Shown here: positions 4,869 to 7,100 of the stretch, in pieces | Numbering within the stretch: the stretch's first letter is position 1 | How the letters are laid out: each line of letters opens with the position of its first letter | NCBI GenBank assembly: GCA_964353935.1 | Contig: CAYGXL010000138.1 | Span: forward strand, 1-7,100 | Reading direction: 5' to 3' | Source of the DNA: JAOUJD01 sp964353935 | GTDB lineage: Bacteria; Pseudomonadota; Gammaproteobacteria; Burkholderiales; Burkholderiaceae_F | DNA length: 7,100 bases | Notes under the pieces: generated by a model | What the model was told of the DNA's origin: nothing | The model's input: only the letters and a program-made list of their open reading frames with translations | The model's database searches: none | Program-made: the position numbers and the translations under genes

Positions 4869-7088
4869 TCACGGCGCGCCGAGCAGCAGGTAGAGCGACC
4901 AGCGCCCGGGGCCGACGCCGACGCCGAGATAGCCCGGCCCGAGGAACGTGACCGCCGCGAGAAAGGTCGACGCCGACCACACCGTTCCGGCCGAGGGCAG
5001 CCCGCCCTCCCGATCGGTGATCCGGGCGATCTCCGCCGAGCCGCCGACGAACACGCCGGAGCCAAGCAGTTCCGGCAACCTCACCGTCTGGTTGTAGTAC
5101 AGCAACCGGCCGAAGGCGTACTGGCGGCCGGCGAACTGGTCCAGGCGATAGGCCGACAGCCGCAGCGGCCCACCGAGCGTGAACGACTCGTAGCTCGGCA
5201 TGTCGGAGCCGAACTGGGTGCCGCCGCTGACGCCGAGGTTGAAGGTGTGCGGCCCCCAGCTCTTCGCGACGCGGCCGCCCAGTTCCGCGCGGCTGTAGGT
5301 GAGGTCCGAACCAAGCCCGGTCGTTGCGCGATAGGCCGTGCCCACTGCCCCGTAGCCTTCGCGTGGAAACCATGCATGGTCGGTCTGGTCGATGAACAGC
5401 GCCGCGCGCAGGCCCGCCGTCGTCTCGCGCAGCGACGGCAGCAGGGGCGAGCCGGTGTCGACGCGCGCGTGCACGTTCGACCGGACGAACCCCGCGCGCA
5501 GCTCGCCCCACGTGCCGAGCCGTGCGCCGCCATCGATCCCGCCCTGAATCACCGTGGTCCGGTAGTCCGCCACCTTGTCCTGGTCGATGAACACGCCGCG
5601 CGTCCGCACGCCCGAGTAGAACGAAGGCGCGACGAACCACCGGCCAGCCTCGTTCAACGGCTGGTACCACTCGGTGTCGAAGAAAGCGTGCTGGCCGATT
5701 TGTACCTCGCTGACCCACTCGGCGCCGAGGCGATTGAGCCACGTGCGGCGGTACTGCACCAAGGCGTTGAACTGGTTGTCGCCGGCGAAGTCGCTCGCCA
5801 GCGCCAGCCCGAAGCGCAGGTAGTCCGGGCCCCAGGATTTTTCCGTCGGCTCGATCAGCATCGCGCGCGGCCCGCCCTCACTGCCGTCGACGCGGTAGCT
5901 GATCGCCTCGTAGTCCCCGGTGCCGAAAATGCGCCGCAGGTCGGTCGCCACCTTTGCCTCGGTCAGCGGCTGGCCGGGCTCACTCTCGACGAGCGTCTGC
6001 ACGACCGCCGGATTGGTCCGGTCCAGGCCCTCGACACGTATCTCGTCGACCTTGAAATACGGCGCGGCTTCGGCCAGCTGGCGCGCGCGCAGCGTCGCGT
6101 ACTGGTCGGCCGGCAGGCTGTAGCGCCGCAACGGCCCGGCCATCGCGCGCGTCGCCTCCTCGCCGATGCGGATGGCGTCGCGCGAACGGTCGAAGCCCGA
6201 CGCCGAAATGTCGCCGAGCTCCGGCGCGATCAGCACGTCCTCCGCCGTCAGGCTCTTCAACTGTTCCTTGACCGTCTGCAGGCCGATGAAGTTGATCATC
6301 TGCACGGTGACGCTGGCCGCCGACGTGATCTGCTCGCGCCGCAGCGGCGGCGTCGAGATGTTGACGGCGATGACGACGTCGCCGCACAGGCGGCGAGCGT
6401 TGTCGATCGGCAGGTTGTCGGCGAGGCCGCCGTCGACCAGCAGGCGACCGTCGATCTCGACCGGCGCAATGGCTCCAGGCACGGACATGCTGGCGCGCAT
6501 CGCCTGCGCAACGCTGCCTTTGCCGAGCACCACGGCCGCGCCCGTCTCGAGGTCCGTGGCGATTGCGCGAAACGGCACGGGCAGCTTGTCGAAGTCGGTG
6601 ATCGCGGCGGCCGGCCGCGCCATCTGGCGGAAGAAGGACTCGATCGACACGCCGGCAATCACGCCCTTGGGCAGGGCGATCGATCCGTCGCGTAGCCCCA
6701 CTTCGAATCCGAACAGCGGCTTGTAGTCGTCGATCTTGCGTCGAATCGCGGTCTCGCGGCGCGGCGGGTTGTCGCGGAAGATCTCCACCCAGTCGGCCCC
6801 GAGCACGATGGTCTCCATCTCCTGCGTCGAACGGCCGGACGCGTACGTGCCGCCGACGATCGCGCCCATGCTGGTGCCGACCACGCAATGCACCGGCACG
6901 CGCAGTTCCTCGAGCACCTTCAGCACGCCGACGTGCGCGATGCCGCGGGCGCCGCCGCCCGACAAGGCGAGAGCGATGCGCGGCGAATCGGGACGCGCGG
7001 CGTTGCTGGGCGCGGCCTCGGCGGCGGCCGTCGGGAGCAGCAGCGCCGCAACCGCCAGCAAACCGCAGCCCAGCCGTTGCGCTCTCAC
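4869..7088 (-). CDS. Patatin-like phospholipase with POTRA and outer-membrane beta-barrel, PlpD type (type Vd autotransporter)
   Basis: Predicted lipase carried by its own 16-strand Omp85-like barrel, as in Pseudomonas PlpD and Fusobacterium FplA. The 739-residue product has, in order: a signal peptide (MRAQRL, a Leu/Ala core, likely cut after AEA at 23-25); a patatin domain from about 37 with oxyanion loop GGGARG (44-49), nucleophile Ser73 in GTSMG and catalytic Asp219 in DGG, so the Ser-Asp dyad is intact; a POTRA domain at about 347-415 (DEIRVEGL, VVQTLVESEPGQPL, DLRRIFGTGDYEAISYRV); and a barrel at about 420-739 with alternating hydrophobic strands. FPREGYG (574-580) and GGPLRLSAY (639-647) fit Omp85-type barrel motifs, the latter at the VRGF/Y-like position. 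It ends LYLLLGAP, without the terminal aromatic residue usual for such barrels. The GTG at 7088 is the first plausible start, but the frame stays open to the right edge and no Shine-Dalgarno is visible, so a start outside the window is possible. Converges on the flavoprotein gene; it appears monocistronic within the window. Confidence 0.93.
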   Translation of the reverse strand: MRAQRLGCGLLAVAALLLPTAAAEAAPSNAARPDSPRIALALSGGGARGIAHVGVLKVLEELRVPVHCVVGTSMGAIVGGTYASGRSTQEMETIVLGADWVEIFRDNPPRRETAIRRKIDDYKPLFGFEVGLRDGSIALPKGVIAGVSIESFFRQMARPAAAITDFDKLPVPFRAIATDLETGAAVVLGKGSVAQAMRASMSVPGAIAPVEIDGRLLVDGGLADNLPIDNARRLCGDVVIAVNISTPPLRREQITSAASVTVQMINFIGLQTVKEQLKSLTAEDVLIAPELGDISASGFDRSRDAIRIGEEATRAMAGPLRRYSLPADQYATLRARQLAEAAPYFKVDEIRVEGLDRTNPAVVQTLVESEPGQPLTEAKVATDLRRIFGTGDYEAISYRVDGSEGGPRAMLIEPTEKSWGPDYLRFGLALASDFAGDNQFNALVQYRRTWLNRLGAEWVSEVQIGQHAFFDTEWYQPLNEAGRWFVAPSFYSGVRTRGVFIDQDKVADYRTTVIQGGIDGGARLGTWGELRAGFVRSNVHARVDTGSPLLPSLRETTAGLRAALFIDQTDHAWFPREGYGAVGTAYRATTGLGSDLTYSRAELGGRVAKSWGPHTFNLGVSGGTQFGSDMPSYESFTLGGPLRLSAYRLDQFAGRQYAFGRLLYYNQTVRLPELLGSGVFVGGSAEIARITDREGGLPSAGTVWSASTFLAAVTFLGPGYLGVGVGPGRWSLYLLLGAP

Positions 7089-7100
7089 GGGACTGTTCTG

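Noticed and set aside
3524..5065. 513-codon minus-strand open frame opposite the flavoprotein gene
   Set aside because: No recognisable domain and biased Arg/Ala/Asp composition, while the opposite strand carries every motif of the BaiN/RdsA family.
4593..6695. 700-codon plus-strand open frame
   Set aside because: It lies antisense to the patatin gene, starts inside the flavoprotein gene and translates to Arg/Ala/Gly-rich low-complexity sequence without any motif. This is a typical GC-rich shadow frame.
1..7100. Mobile element, CRISPR, toxin-antitoxin or defence system
   Set aside because: No terminal repeats, transposase or integrase motifs, spaced repeats, tRNA-adjacent integration site or defence-type domains were found. 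The composition is uniform and the genes are ordinary chromosomal families.

Overview
The window is GC-rich (by eye about two thirds G+C), densely packed bacterial chromosome. The gene families and the style of the LivF fragment suggest a Gram-negative proteobacterium, most likely a betaproteobacterium of Burkholderiales type. Gram-negative cell structure is supported by an outer-membrane beta-barrel patatin and an LD-carboxypeptidase. The taxonomic guess rests on family resemblance only. I see no phage, transposon, CRISPR, tRNA or rRNA sequence.

Layout: (1) The 3' part of a LivF-type branched-chain amino acid ABC transporter ATPase runs in from the left edge (1-600, +). (2) Convergent to it lies a two-gene minus-strand unit: a DUF2087-TadA fusion (2524 to 1532), then ldcA, an S66 LD-carboxypeptidase (1545 to 643). 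The two overlap by 14 bp. The end of tadA carries a GACGAG hexanucleotide repeat that encodes an acidic tail and also supplies the Shine-Dalgarno sequence of ldcA. (3) A small 106-residue protein of unknown function (2681-3001, +) diverges from tadA. (4) Facing it, 6 bp away, is a SnoaL/NTF2-fold protein (minus). Just upstream of that is a 26-codon remnant of a carboxymuconolactone decarboxylase family gene that keeps its ribosome binding site. (5) A BaiN/RdsA (HI0933/YhiN) family flavoprotein runs on + (3542-4747). (6) Convergent to it is a large patatin-POTRA-beta-barrel protein of the PlpD (type Vd autotransporter) kind on minus (7088 to 4869), reaching almost to the right edge.

Most genes are conserved housekeeping or envelope functions with no obvious shared pathway: nutrient uptake, tRNA wobble editing, peptidoglycan recycling, a flavin oxidoreductase and an outer-membrane lipase. 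The only clear functional linkage is translational, tadA to ldcA and the decarboxylase remnant to the SnoaL gene. I do not find convincing evidence for a new multi-gene system. The observations most worth following are the DUF2087-TadA fusion with its dual-use repeat, the decapitated decarboxylase leader, and the small unknown protein.
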